From Silvimonas terrae (lineage in GTDB: Bacteria; Pseudomonadota; Gammaproteobacteria; Burkholderiales; Chitinibacteraceae): a stretch of DNA of 64,000 bases. Every line of letters starts with the position of its first letter. The first letter of the stretch is position 1. The DNA lies in assembly GCF_014202765.1 (NCBI RefSeq), contig NZ_JACHHN010000003.1, positions 434,001 through 498,000 on the forward strand. Direction: 5' to 3'. The notes under the pieces are model-generated. The model was not told the DNA's origin and did not search any database. It saw nothing but the letters and a program-made list of their open reading frames with translations. Made by a program: the position numbers and the translations under genes. This document shows positions 36,827 to 44,419 of this stretch, one piece after another.

Positions 36827-37882
36827 ATCTTCAAAATCATCAGCAAACGTAGCTGGATATACGTTCACCTGTCGTTCAATGTGCATATTGACGCGTGCTG
36901 CAATCCAGCTCGATGGAGTTTTCATACCATCGATGCTGCCGGCAGCCGCTTTTCGAATCATTTCCGCCCCCCACGTATCCTCTTTCGCGATAGATGGGAT
37001 CTTGTCTAACAAAGCTTGTGCGGCATCGATATAGCCTTCCGAAGTTGTATCCGGCCTGCGTTCAAAACACCAGTCCTCGGGCGAAGGATAATCGATACGT
37101 GGGGTATATCGCCCCCCTCCGGTTACGTAAACCTTAGCGTGAATCGACCCGTAGTCGCCATAGATGGCCGCATCTGCCCCAATCTGTTCATGCAAGTCGC
37201 GCTCCAAGATCCCGATCACTCCTGTGGATGGCCCCCCCGTCAGGAAAGATGTTACTGAGGACGGGAAACTCGAGGAAATTACGGCAATAGTTGCCTCCTC
37301 AACTCCATCTCTTATTTCATTGATAGTATTCACAGATGCGATAAGTGACGAAGCCATAGAGTCACGGATATATCCCGCATCCACTATAACCAACGCATTG
37401 TCTGCAGAGTCGAGAGAGGCAAGAGCAGCAGACGCAAATGAAATGATTTGTGGATTAAACGGTAAGCGAAAGGCCAGCTTTCCGAGCCCTCTGCTTTCAA
37501 ACGCTCTCGCTTGCCGAATCACCTGTGCCATTTTAGAAGATGAGGTTATTTGGACAACGGGAATCACGTTCTCTATATTTGCAGTAAACTCCTTCCAGAG
37601 GGAAAAACCATCGTTAGGGTCCAATAGCTTTTGAAGATCATCCGTCTGATGCAAAGGCTCTTTGGAGAGGTCCAAAATAAAAGGCCGACCACCAACAGCA
37701 GCTAACGTATTATTGAGTCCCTCTTTTAAATCCTGGTGCCTCGGCCAAGCTCCCAAAGTAAATGTCGGGATTATTTTGTCCTTTACAGAATCTTTTAAAT
37801 TTTTATACCCCAATATCTCGGCAGGCCTAGAACGAAGGGCCGGATAATAATTCTTTGAATTGAAATCGATAGAAATGCTCAC
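36818..37882 (-). CDS. Beta-family protein (T4 beta-like), island gene
   Basis: 354 residues from a GTG start coupled to the preceding gene (GTGA). The beginning, YYPALRSRPAEILGYKNL, and the run IIPTFTLGAW match the beta-protein family (Pfam Beta_protein, by recall), probably a TIM-barrel-like fold of unknown reaction. The C-terminal third contains a conserved Trp/Arg cluster (CFERRPDTT) and FEDLI end. Beta-type and sce7726-type proteins tend to be neighbours, as here. The function is unknown; membership of a phage-defence module is only inferred from island location and association. Confidence 0.7.
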   Translation of the reverse strand: MSISIDFNSKNYYPALRSRPAEILGYKNLKDSVKDKIIPTFTLGAWPRHQDLKEGLNNTLAAVGGRPFILDLSKEPLHQTDDLQKLLDPNDGFSLWKEFTANIENVIPVVQITSSSKMAQVIRQARAFESRGLGKLAFRLPFNPQIISFASAALASLDSADNALVIVDAGYIRDSMASSLIASVNTINEIRDGVEEATIAVISSSFPSSVTSFLTGGPSTGVIGILERDLHEQIGADAAIYGDYGSIHAKVYVTGGGRYTPRIDYPSPEDWCFERRPDTTSEGYIDAAQALLDKIPSIAKEDTWGAEMIRKAAAGSIDGMKTPSSWIAARVNMHIERQVNVYPATFADDFEDLI

Positions 37883-38298
37883 TTTTCTTTTCCTTCATCA
37901 ACTGAATTTTCAACACCGGGGACTTCGTTAGATTTTCTTCTTCTTTCTGCCGTTCGTCTTGTAGCATTTCCAATAACATACGCATCAATTTCAATAAGCC
38001 GTTGATTTGCTGCCTTTATCTGCTCTCGTTCTTCTGCAATTTTCTGCAACTGCAAAAATTGCTCATTTATAACATTTACTAATTTGCAGATTATAAAAAA
38101 TAAAACGGCAGATATAATAATAGCGGCACCCCATCCTGAAAGAACGAGATACCGGTAATTTTCATCCTTATTAAACAAAGGATAAATACCAATTATTAAA
38201 GAAAAAACACCAAATATGATACCTATTATTCCGACAATATAACCTTTGTACGTTGCTCCATCGACATCTAATCTCTTCAAAGCATTAAGGTCTTCCAT
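37879..38298 (-). CDS. Small membrane protein with coiled-coil tail
   Basis: 139 residues from the ATG at 38298 (AGGGGG lies five bases upstream). Two TM segments (YIVGIIGIIFGVFSLIIGI and VLSGWGAAIIISAVLFFIIC) are followed by a charged helical tail (EQFLQLQKIAEEREQI) that looks like a coiled coil. The order TM-TM-coiled coil resembles small effectors or sensors of island-borne defence operons, but this is inference. Its stop overlaps the beta-family start (GTGA), so the two are co-translated. Confidence 0.7.
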   Translation of the reverse strand: MEDLNALKRLDVDGATYKGYIVGIIGIIFGVFSLIIGIYPLFNKDENYRYLVLSGWGAAIIISAVLFFIICKLVNVINEQFLQLQKIAEEREQIKAANQRLIEIDAYVIGNATRRTAERRRKSNEVPGVENSVDEGKEK

Positions 38299-38431
38299 AT
38301 TCCCCCTGAATATAGGCGTTCCAAACCTCACCCACGTAGGCTTCGTCTTACAAAGATATTCGATTGCGTAGGGATGGTCAAAGCCGGCTCCTGATTTACC
38401 TCAAAAAATAGTCTTCGAGAAAACAACGCAG

Positions 38432-38537
38432 GGCTGCAAGAAAACGCACGAAATTGCAAGATTCCTCTACCCCTAAAAATCCGCCGAAACCCCGCAGCAA
38501 CAAAAGGTGACCGGACTGGTGCAAGGCTGCAAGAAAA
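38432..38537 (+). repeat. Two direct copies of GGCTGCAAGAAAA
   Basis: The 13-mer occurs at 38432-38444 and 38525-38537, 93 bp apart, in the non-coding interval between the membrane-protein gene and the phage remnants. It may be left over from a replication or regulatory region. Confidence 0.45.
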
Positions 38538-38546
38538 GCGACCTAT

Positions 38547-38753
38547 TTAGCGGGCAGGCGTGGCGGGGAAATACTGAGACAGATCCACACCGCGCCGTGT
38601 GTACTTGGCCAGCGCCGCCCGTAATGCCAGCGGCTTGCCCATGACCGAGTCGATCCTCTCAAAGTCGGCATTGCCGAACACCAGGTAGTCAGTCACGAAG
38701 CTCGAGAACTCGGTGCGCGACAGCAGCGGGTGCGGGATATATCCGCCCGTCAT
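38547..38753 (-). pseudogene. Remnant of an unrecognised phage-type gene
   Basis: A 68-residue open frame, GC-richer than its neighbours. It begins MTGGYIPHPLLSRTEFSSF and ends YTRRGVDLSQYFPATPAR, with no recognisable fold. It joins directly, on the opposite strand, to the truncated AlpA frame, so it is probably the end of a broken gene from the element (a C-terminal fragment of a replication protein is possible). No family could be assigned. Confidence 0.35.
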
Positions 38754-38759
38754 GCCTCA

Positions 38760-38894
38760 GAACGTTATGCATGTCGGCCGGACTTCCCCAAGGCCATCCA
38801 CCTACCCACTGAGGGCGAAAAGCGCGCTATTCGACGCTGGCGGGCTACAGAGGTTATTCGCTGGGCTGAAGCTCGCCAAGAAAAGCGCAAATAA
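38760..38894 (+). pseudogene. alpA: AlpA-family regulator, C-terminal fragment
   Basis: The frame ending at TAA 38892-38894 reads ERYACRPDFPKAIHL, then RAIRRWRATEVIRWAEARQE. This is the C-terminal half of AlpA-type excisionase/regulators (x-x-FPxPI, then RxxRWxxxEVxxWIEAR). The N-terminal helix-turn-helix and any start codon are missing. AlpA proteins activate integrase genes of P4-like elements. It is the frame of choice here; the longer plus-strand frame in another phase is not protein-like. Confidence 0.75.
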
Positions 38895-38919
38895 AAAAAG
38901 GCCGGGTTCGGCCTTTTTT
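38893..38919. terminator. Bidirectional terminator
   Basis: GGCC-GGGTTC-GGCC hairpin flanked by seven A and six T residues. It sits after the AlpA remnant (plus) and directly at the end of the Imm35-like gene (minus). Confidence 0.75.
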
Positions 38920-39451
38920 ACTTTCCATATGACACCGTCGCGTTAAATCCTATTCTATCTAGCTCCGAGACGCATTCCTGCGCTGCAGCTACAGATGTCA
39001 TTGGGATTTTCACTCTATGTCTATCCAGACAACTATCGATGGCTTGTTTAGAAGCCCCCAATGGCCAGCCACTTTTAGCTCTCACGATTTGAGTTGCTTG
39101 TATTTTTTCTGCATCAGCTCGCCAACCCAACAAGTCGATTTCAGCATTTGCTAGCGCGTTAGGGTCACCGCAATATTCATATGCGCTCATTGCCTCATCC
39201 AGTGACCGGTGGTAATTCAGAAACCAGCCCGCGCCTGCAGCTCGCGGGATAAAAACTGGCGCGTTACCGACAAGTGCATAGTGAACGTCGTTAGTCTCCA
39301 GAAACTTCGAGGCCTGATAGAAGTAAACCCAACCTGCCGGGAATTCTTGTGTCTGGGCATCAATGATCGAGACCTCACTAGCCATGTCTGCTAGGTCGCC
39401 TTGGAGAAAACATTCGGCAGCTTTTTTCGCGGTTTCTGCAGTTCGGCTCAT
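38918..39451 (-). CDS. Imm35/YrhB-like immunity protein with L7/L12-like C-terminus
   Basis: 177 residues. The N-terminal ~90 residues (FPAGWVYFYQASKFLETND, ALVGNAPVFIPRA) fit the Imm35/YrhB domain, which occurs in polymorphic-toxin immunity proteins. The last ~65 residues (TQIVRAKSGWPLGASKQAID, then VAAAQECVSELDRIGFNATV) resemble the C-terminal domain of ribosomal protein L7/L12. No toxin gene is near. It starts 2 bp after the integrase-relic stop and has no clear ribosome site, so reinitiation is likely. Its stop lies at the bidirectional terminator. Confidence 0.7.
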   Translation of the reverse strand: MSRTAETAKKAAECFLQGDLADMASEVSIIDAQTQEFPAGWVYFYQASKFLETNDVHYALVGNAPVFIPRAAGAGWFLNYHRSLDEAMSAYEYCGDPNALANAEIDLLGWRADAEKIQATQIVRAKSGWPLGASKQAIDSCLDRHRVKIPMTSVAAAQECVSELDRIGFNATVSYGK

Positions 39452-39453
39452 TT

Positions 39454-39804
39454 TTAATCCAGTCTACTGGCCACCAAACTCATATCTGGAGCGTAGTAGG
39501 TGTTCTGAAGGATGCGAAGATCTCGATGTCCGCTGATCTTGGCCAAGGTCATCACATCAACCTTAGAAGCAAGGCGAGTAGCGCCCCGCTTGGAAGGGAT
39601 AACATCTTCGATGTATCGCTCGAGGAGCTCAGCAAAGGTTTTATTGGGGATCAGGCCCAGCCGGCCGGCCTCCATATCGCTTTCGACTTGTGCGGCCCAA
39701 GCAACAGCCTGAGCCTTGGTACGGAAAGTTTCGGAGACATTCACGTCGCCACGGCGGATGCGGGCGCGGTAATGGCCATTTGAGCGCTTCTCTATGGTCG
39801 CCAT
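39454..39804 (-). pseudogene. Tyrosine recombinase with internal deletion
   Basis: 116 residues remain of a usual ~330-400. The N-terminal arm-binding/SAM-like part (MATIEKRSNGHYRARIRRGD, TFAELLERYIEDVIPSK) runs in frame into the extreme C-terminus (MTLAKISGHRDLRILQNTYY), which holds the H-x-D-R-like end and the nucleophilic Tyr. The middle, with the first catalytic Arg and the Lys and H-x-x-R pair, is absent. It lies next to tRNA-Leu and reads away from it, the usual position for an integrase of such an island. Probably inactive. Confidence 0.8.
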
Positions 39805-39877
39805 TTTGGGACACTCACGGGGACACTGACGGGACACAGTGTAGTGTAAAACTGCGATTTATTGCGGAGACGGGACA
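39804..39877 (+). repeat. GGGACA repeats, right arm
   Basis: TTTTGGGACACT (39804-39815), GGGGACACT, GGGACACA and, further right, GGGACAAA all lie between the integrase relic and the tRNA terminator. They have the same orientation as the copies at 35698-35719. They could be arm-type integrase sites or host-factor sites (inference). Confidence 0.5.
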
Positions 39878-39890
39878 AAAACAGCGGGAA

Positions 39891-39933
39891 TAAAAAAACC
39901 CGCAAAGCCTTGTACTACGGGGCTTTGCGGGTT
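39891..39933 (-). terminator. Terminator of tRNA-Leu
   Basis: AACCCGCAAAGCC (39897-39909) and GGCTTTGCGGGTT (39921-39933) pair perfectly; followed in the minus direction by seven T residues. It ends the tRNA-Leu transcript, 27 bp after the CCA end. It lies inside the island. Confidence 0.85.
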
Positions 39934-39960
39934 ATTCGGTCACTTGCGTGACCTAGTGTC

Positions 39961-40045
39961 TGGTGCCCGAGGTCGGAATCGAACCGACACTCCTTTCGGA
40001 ACCGGATTTTGAGTCCGGCGCGTCTACCAGTTCCACCACTCGGGC
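39961..40045 (-). tRNA. tRNA-Leu(CAA)
   Basis: 85 nt on the minus strand. The acceptor ends GCCCGAG and CTCGGGC pair, the CCA is encoded (39961-39963), the D-loop GGTAGACGCG and the anticodon stem CCGGA/TCCGG with loop CTCAAAA give anticodon CAA. The variable arm (TTCCGAAAGGAG) is long, as in all class II tRNA-Leu genes. The 3' end is the attachment site of the island to its left. It is followed by the terminator at 39891. Confidence 0.95.
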
Positions 40046-40092
40046 AGGAGGCGGGATTATTAACCAGATGCAGGGCGGCTGGCAAGTGCTTG

Positions 40093-40962
40093 TTACGATT
40101 GCATTGCTTTTTTTAGTTCCAACGCGCGTTCGTACAGGGCGTTGCGGGGGGCACCGGTGATGGTTTGGGCGATGGCGACGGCTTGTTTGAGCGGGAGTTC
40201 CGCCAGCAAGGGGTGCAGGACGTGGTCGTGGGCGTTGGTTTCGTCTGGCGCGGCCGGCGGGGCGGCGTCGATGACAATGACGAACTCACCGCGTTGCTGG
40301 TTGCTGTCGGCTTCAGCCCAAGGCAAGAGTTCGCCCAGCGGAGCGCGGCGCAGGGTTTCGAAGGTTTTGGTCAGTTCGCGGGCGATGAGGGCGGTGCGGT
40401 CGTGACCAAAGCCGTCGGCCAGGTCCTTGAGGGTATCAAGGATGCGGTGGGGGGCTTCATAAAATACAGTGGCATAAGGCAGTGTGACTAACGGAGCGAT
40501 GGCGTCCTGGCGCTGCCGGGATTTGGGCGGCAAGAAACCGTAGAACAATGTATGCGGGCACGTAAAGCCGGCGCCAGAGAGCGCGGTGGTCAGGGCGGAT
40601 GCACCCGGCACCGGGATCACGCGCAGGCCAGCGGCGTGCACGGCGGCGACCAGTTGCGCGCCGGGGTCAGAAATGGCGGGCGTACCGGCGTCTGATACCT
40701 GGGCGACAGCGTCACCAGCCTGCAGACGCTGTACCAGTTTCTCGGCCATTGCACGCTCGTTGTGTTCACGCAAGCTGATCATGGGCGTGTTAATGCCAAA
40801 ATACTTGAGTAGCTGGCCGGTGACGCGGGTATCTTCAGCGGCAATGACGTTCACGCCACGCAACACGTCGATGGCCCTGGGGGTCAGGTCCTGCAGGTTA
40901 CCGATGGGCGTGGCCACCACATATAATGAAGACTTACTGACAATCAAAGGCTCTGTATGCAC
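40093..40962 (-). CDS. rsmI: 16S rRNA 2'-O-methyltransferase (C1402)
   Basis: 289 residues. The N-terminal LYVVATPIGNLQDLTPRAI and GTPAISDPGAQLV match RsmI (YraL) of the SAM-dependent tetrapyrrole-methylase fold. It 2'-O-methylates C1402 of 16S rRNA. The GTG start at 40962 overlaps the start of the divergent lpoA gene by 6 bp; a later TTG (at LIVSK) would also keep all conserved parts. RsmI lying beside lpoA-yraN-diaA-dolP is a widely conserved arrangement. Confidence 0.95.
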   Translation of the reverse strand: MHTEPLIVSKSSLYVVATPIGNLQDLTPRAIDVLRGVNVIAAEDTRVTGQLLKYFGINTPMISLREHNERAMAEKLVQRLQAGDAVAQVSDAGTPAISDPGAQLVAAVHAAGLRVIPVPGASALTTALSGAGFTCPHTLFYGFLPPKSRQRQDAIAPLVTLPYATVFYEAPHRILDTLKDLADGFGHDRTALIARELTKTFETLRRAPLGELLPWAEADSNQQRGEFVIVIDAAPPAAPDETNAHDHVLHPLLAELPLKQAVAIAQTITGAPRNALYERALELKKAMQS

Positions 40963-42174
40963 GCTCGGGTTCTCCCTGCGGTAATGCGCGGTGTCGCGGC
41001 CGTACTATACGGCCTGACCATGCTGGCGGCCAGCCCGTTGCATGCAGAACCCGTCCTGCAAATGCGGATTGCCTCGGCGCCGGTGGCCAGCGAGGCGGCG
41101 AGCGTACCGATGTCTTTGCCCGCGTCAGCCAGCGCCTCAGCGCCACAAGCGGCCCCGTCCAAGGGTGGTAATTTCATTGCGGTATTACTGCCCGCCAAAG
41201 CCAAAGCATGGCGACCGGCGGTAGAGGCGATCAAGGCCGGTCTCTTCGCGGCGGAATCCGCGCTTTCTGACGGTAACCAGCCCCCCTTGCGTATCTTTGA
41301 TACGACCGATGCCGATGAAGACGTCCTGACGCAGTTTGAGCGGGCCAGTCAGATGGGTGCCGCAGCGGTGATCGGGCCGTTGACCAAAAGCGCGGTCAAC
41401 AAGCTGGCAGACAGTGGCGAATTCTCCTTTCCGGTATTGGCCCTTAACAGTTTTGATGGCGAAACGCCGCGCCAGCCCCACTTGTTCAGCTTTAGCCTGT
41501 CGCTGGAAGCCGAAGCCGCCCAGGTGGCCAAACAGATGCGATCCGATGGTGTCTCTCGCCCCGTGGTGATCTCGGTCGATGGGGCCCTGCCCTTGCGCAT
41601 GACCCAGGGCTTTACCGATGGCTGGCGCGCTCAGGGCGTTGAGGGTGCATCCGTGCTCAAAGTCGGGCCCAAAGAGTTCGCCTTGCTTAAGGGGCAACTG
41701 GAGCTGATGGATGCAGATGCCGTGTTCCTTGCCATGGATGAGCGCACCGCGCGCCGGGTGCGTCCGTTTATTGGCACGGGGCGACCTATTTATGCCAGCA
41801 GCCAGATCAACACGGGTAAATTGCCGACGACAGCCATGCTGGATCTGGCCGGTATTCATTATCTGGACATGCCCTGGTTGATCAACCCGGATACCCCTGA
41901 ATACAAGATTTACGAACACGCCCGCTCGCCCTCCAACGATCTGGAGCGTTTGTTTGCCATGGGGGTAGATGCCTGGAAGATTGCCGCCGCGCTATTACTT
42001 ACCCCGCCGGACCAGCTGGCCATCAAAGATGGCCTGACTGGCCGTTTGCGAATGGACCCGCACAACATCGTTCAGCGCGAGTTGGTGCCTGGCACCTTGT
42101 CGGTCAGCATTCCCAACGCAGAAGCGCCCGGCTACACCGAAGCGCCCGATCCAGCCCCAGCTTCCGCGCCATGA
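40957..42174 (+). CDS. lpoA: LpoA-like penicillin-binding-protein activator
   Basis: 405 residues, beginning with a signal peptide (RGVAAVLYGLTMLAASPLHA; an ATG at 40984 would start closer to it). The body is the periplasmic-binding-like C-terminal domain of LpoA (FIAVLLPAKAKAWRPAVEAI; VIGPLTKSAVNKLAD). Gammaproteobacterial LpoA has an additional N-terminal TPR domain that is absent here. No lipobox Cys is seen, so lipid attachment is questionable. LpoA activates PBP1a in peptidoglycan synthesis; here the assignment is by family and neighbourhood. ATGA overlap with yraN. Confidence 0.85.
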   Translation: MHARVLPAVMRGVAAVLYGLTMLAASPLHAEPVLQMRIASAPVASEAASVPMSLPASASASAPQAAPSKGGNFIAVLLPAKAKAWRPAVEAIKAGLFAAESALSDGNQPPLRIFDTTDADEDVLTQFERASQMGAAAVIGPLTKSAVNKLADSGEFSFPVLALNSFDGETPRQPHLFSFSLSLEAEAAQVAKQMRSDGVSRPVVISVDGALPLRMTQGFTDGWRAQGVEGASVLKVGPKEFALLKGQLELMDADAVFLAMDERTARRVRPFIGTGRPIYASSQINTGKLPTTAMLDLAGIHYLDMPWLINPDTPEYKIYEHARSPSNDLERLFAMGVDAWKIAAALLLTPPDQLAIKDGLTGRLRMDPHNIVQRELVPGTLSVSIPNAEAPGYTEAPDPAPASAP

Positions 42175-42518
42175 AGCAACAGGGAGATGCGGCGGAGGCG
42201 CGCGCAGCAGATTACCTGGCTGCCCGCGGCCTGACCCTGCTCGCCCGCAACTGGCATTGCCGCTTTGGTGAGATCGACTTGATTGCGCAAGAAGGCGAAA
42301 CACTGGTATTTGTGGAGGTACGCCAGCGCCGTAACACCCGTTTTGGCGGTGCAGCCTTTAGCATTACCCCGGCTAAACAAGCCAGGTTACTTGCCACCTC
42401 AACCCTTTATCTGGCCCAATTGCAGCCCCAGCCGCCGTGCCGCTTCGACGCCATCATCATTGAAGGCAATCAGTTGCACTGGCTGAAAAACTGTATCGAC
42501 GCTTCTGACGGATATTAA
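42171..42518 (+). CDS. yraN: YraN-family (UPF0102) putative endonuclease
   Basis: 115 residues. Starts GDAAEARAADYLAARGLTLL, followed by FGEIDLIAQEG and LVFVEVRQRRN. These carry the D...E-x-K-like residues of a Holliday-resolvase-like fold. The start is coupled to lpoA (ATGA). The role in the cell is not well established for the family. Confidence 0.95.
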   Translation: MKQQGDAAEARAADYLAARGLTLLARNWHCRFGEIDLIAQEGETLVFVEVRQRRNTRFGGAAFSITPAKQARLLATSTLYLAQLQPQPPCRFDAIIIEGNQLHWLKNCIDASDGY

Positions 42519-42522
42519 TTGA

Positions 42523-43113
42523 ATGGATTTGATGCAACGCGTGCGCCAGCACTTTGACGATGGCATCACCGCCGCCGAACTGACGCGCGAAATTCTGTCG
42601 CCGCAAATTGCCCAGGCGGCCGAGCGCCTGATGCAAACACTGATTGCTGACGGCAAGATTCTGACCTGTGGGAATGGTGGTTCCGCCGCCGATGCACAGT
42701 ACTTTGCCACCGAAATGGTCGGCCGCTTTGAGCGCGAGCGCCCCGGTTTGTCGGCCATTGCGCTCTCGACCGACACCTCGGCCATGACGGCCATTGCCAA
42801 CGATTACGACTTTGACATGGTGTTCTCGCGCCAGGTCCACGCCATTGGCCGCGCAGGCGATGTGCTGCTGGCCATTTCAACATCCGGGAACTCTGCCAAT
42901 GTCATTTCTGCCATACATGCGGCACATGACCGGCAAATGAGCGTGGTTGCGCTCACCGGGCGGGATGGCGGCCAGGTGGCTGACATTCTTTCCAATGAAG
43001 ACACACTGTTGTGCGTGCCTGTAGAACGCAGTGCGCGCATCAAGGAAATGCACGTCACCATCATCCATGCGATGTGTGATGCCATCGACTATTTGCTGTT
43101 AGGGGGCGAGTAA
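42523..43113 (+). CDS. diaA: SIS-domain protein, DiaA/GmhA type
   Basis: 196 residues. The SIS motif CGNGGSAADAQYFATEM and SGNSANVISAI are typical of DiaA and GmhA. In this position (between yraN and dolP) it is normally DiaA, a DnaA-binding initiation factor, though a sedoheptulose-7-P isomerase (GmhA) role cannot be excluded on sequence alone. Starts 4 bp after the yraN stop. Confidence 0.88.
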   Translation: MDLMQRVRQHFDDGITAAELTREILSPQIAQAAERLMQTLIADGKILTCGNGGSAADAQYFATEMVGRFERERPGLSAIALSTDTSAMTAIANDYDFDMVFSRQVHAIGRAGDVLLAISTSGNSANVISAIHAAHDRQMSVVALTGRDGGQVADILSNEDTLLCVPVERSARIKEMHVTIIHAMCDAIDYLLLGGE

Positions 43114-43116
43114 GCC

Positions 43117-43728
43117 ATGAAAGGATTGTTGAGCAAGAAAGGGCTGGCAGCCGCTGGCGTGGCGGTGATGATTGGCCTGCAAGGCTGCGTACCGCTAGTC
43201 TTTGCCGGCGGTGCGGCACTGGGCGTGTTGATTGGTACTGACCCGCGCCCGGCCGAAACCATCAAGGCTGACGTGGATCTGGGCAACCGTATTGGCGCCA
43301 ACATTAACGACACCTGGAAAGACCAGGCGCACGTGAACGTGAATATCTTTAATGGCAACGTACTGCTGACCGGCGAAGTGCCGGACGAAGCCGCCCGCAG
43401 CCGCGTGCAGCAGATAGCCCAAAGCCAGCCCGGCGTGCGCCGCGTGTATAACTCCACGGTCGCCGGCCCGGTGTCATCGACTACCGACCGCCTGAACGAC
43501 GCGCAACTGACCACGCGGGTGAAGACCTCCATCGTCAGTCAGAGCGGCATGGATTCCAGCGGTTTGCATCTGGTGGTCGTCACCGAGCGCAAGGTGGTGT
43601 ACCTGCTGGGGATTGCCAAGCCGGATGTGGCGGACCGTGCGGCACAGGCAGCTAGCGTGGTTTCCGGGGTGGAACAGGTGGTCAAGCTGGTGGAAAACCA
43701 GCCACAAGGTCCGGCTGATCGTAACTGA
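43117..43728 (+). CDS. dolP: Outer-membrane lipoprotein with two BON domains (DolP)
   Basis: 203 residues. Lipobox LQGC in the signal MKGLLSKKGLAAAGVAVM... followed by BON domain 1 (VNVNIFNGNVLLTGEVPDEAA) and domain 2 (TERKVVYLLGIAKPDVADRA). DolP (YraP) supports outer-membrane integrity and BAM function. It ends the rsmI-side cluster; its stop is 14 bp before a strong terminator. Confidence 0.93.
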   Translation: MKGLLSKKGLAAAGVAVMIGLQGCVPLVFAGGAALGVLIGTDPRPAETIKADVDLGNRIGANINDTWKDQAHVNVNIFNGNVLLTGEVPDEAARSRVQQIAQSQPGVRRVYNSTVAGPVSSTTDRLNDAQLTTRVKTSIVSQSGMDSSGLHLVVVTERKVVYLLGIAKPDVADRAAQAASVVSGVEQVVKLVENQPQGPADRN

Positions 43729-43742
43729 TGATCTGCCTCAAC

Positions 43743-43772
43743 AAAAAAGGTGCGAATCTTCGCACCTTTTTT
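43743..43772. terminator. Bidirectional terminator dolP / tesA
   Basis: GGTGCGAA-tc-TTCGCACC with six A before and six T after. Ends dolP (plus) and the tesA-like gene (minus). Confidence 0.85.
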
Positions 43773-43804
43773 GTTGTCTTATGCCCGCGCAGGGCAAATC
43801 GAAA

Positions 43805-44419
43805 TCAAAGCAGCGGTGCCAGGTCTTTGCGGATTTGCGTTGCCAGCAAGGGCTGGCCTGCGGCGGTAGGATGCAACTGGTCGGCCTGGAACATATCCGG
43901 GTGCATGATGACGGGGGCCAGCAAGAACGGCGTCAAACCGGTGCGATACTGTCTGGCCAGTGCGGGGTACATATTGGCAAAACTGCGGGTGTAGTCCGGC
44001 CCCATATTGGGCGGCATCTGCATGCCGATCAAATGGACTTTGGCACCGGCCGCTTGTGCCAGTTCGATCATCCGGGCAAGGTTGCGCTGGGCGACATCCA
44101 GTGGCAAGCCGCGCAGGCCATCGTTGGCCCCCAGTTCCAGCACCACCAGTCTGGGATGATGTTCTTTCAGTGCTGCGGGCAGCCGCGTCAGGCCGCCCGC
44201 GGTCGTTTCACCCGATACACTGGCATTGACGACGCGATATGGCGTCTTGCTGCCAGCCAGATCACGTTGCAACAAGCTGGGCCAGGCCTGATTGGCCGCC
44301 AGCCCGTAACCGGCGGACAAGCTATCGCCAAACACCAGCATTACCGGCGCAACGGCGGCCGCACATGCCACTTTGCTGATCAACAGGATCAAAGCAGCCA
44401 CAATGAACGATCTACGCAA
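43805..44419 (-). CDS. tesA: Arylesterase / lysophospholipase L1-like SGNH hydrolase
   Basis: 204 residues from a TTG start at 44419, which has AGGAG about seven bases upstream; longer ATG-initiated frames (44437, 44521) extend into the divergent ABC gene. Signal peptide [21 protein letters not shown] blocks: FGDSLSAGYGL (Ser), LGANDGLRG (Asn) and DQLHPTAAGQ (Asp/His). The protein is likely a periplasmic lipase/esterase like TesA. It diverges from the YbbA/YbbP-type exporter genes, as in E. coli. Confidence 0.92.
   Translation of the reverse strand: MRRSFIVAALILLISKVACAAAVAPVMLVFGDSLSAGYGLAANQAWPSLLQRDLAGSKTPYRVVNASVSGETTAGGLTRLPAALKEHHPRLVVLELGANDGLRGLPLDVAQRNLARMIELAQAAGAKVHLIGMQMPPNMGPDYTRSFANMYPALARQYRTGLTPFLLAPVIMHPDMFQADQLHPTAAGQPLLATQIRKDLAPLL

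Larger units (their letters stand above)
35645..39978. mobile_element. Small genomic island in tRNA-Leu(CAA)
   Basis: About 4.3 kb between the two att copies, AT-richer than the flanking core genome. Contents from left: a gene-free arm with GGGACA repeats, a putative PD-(D/E)xK gene, a beta-family gene and a small membrane-protein gene, rearranged phage remnants (including AlpA), an Imm35/YrhB-like gene and an internally deleted tyrosine recombinase next to the tRNA. The recombinase has lost its central catalytic part, so the island is probably fixed. Confidence 0.8.

Noticed and set aside
38713-38946. 77-residue plus-strand frame
   Set aside because: Another phase of the same bases gives a clear AlpA C-terminus, and this frame runs through the terminator.
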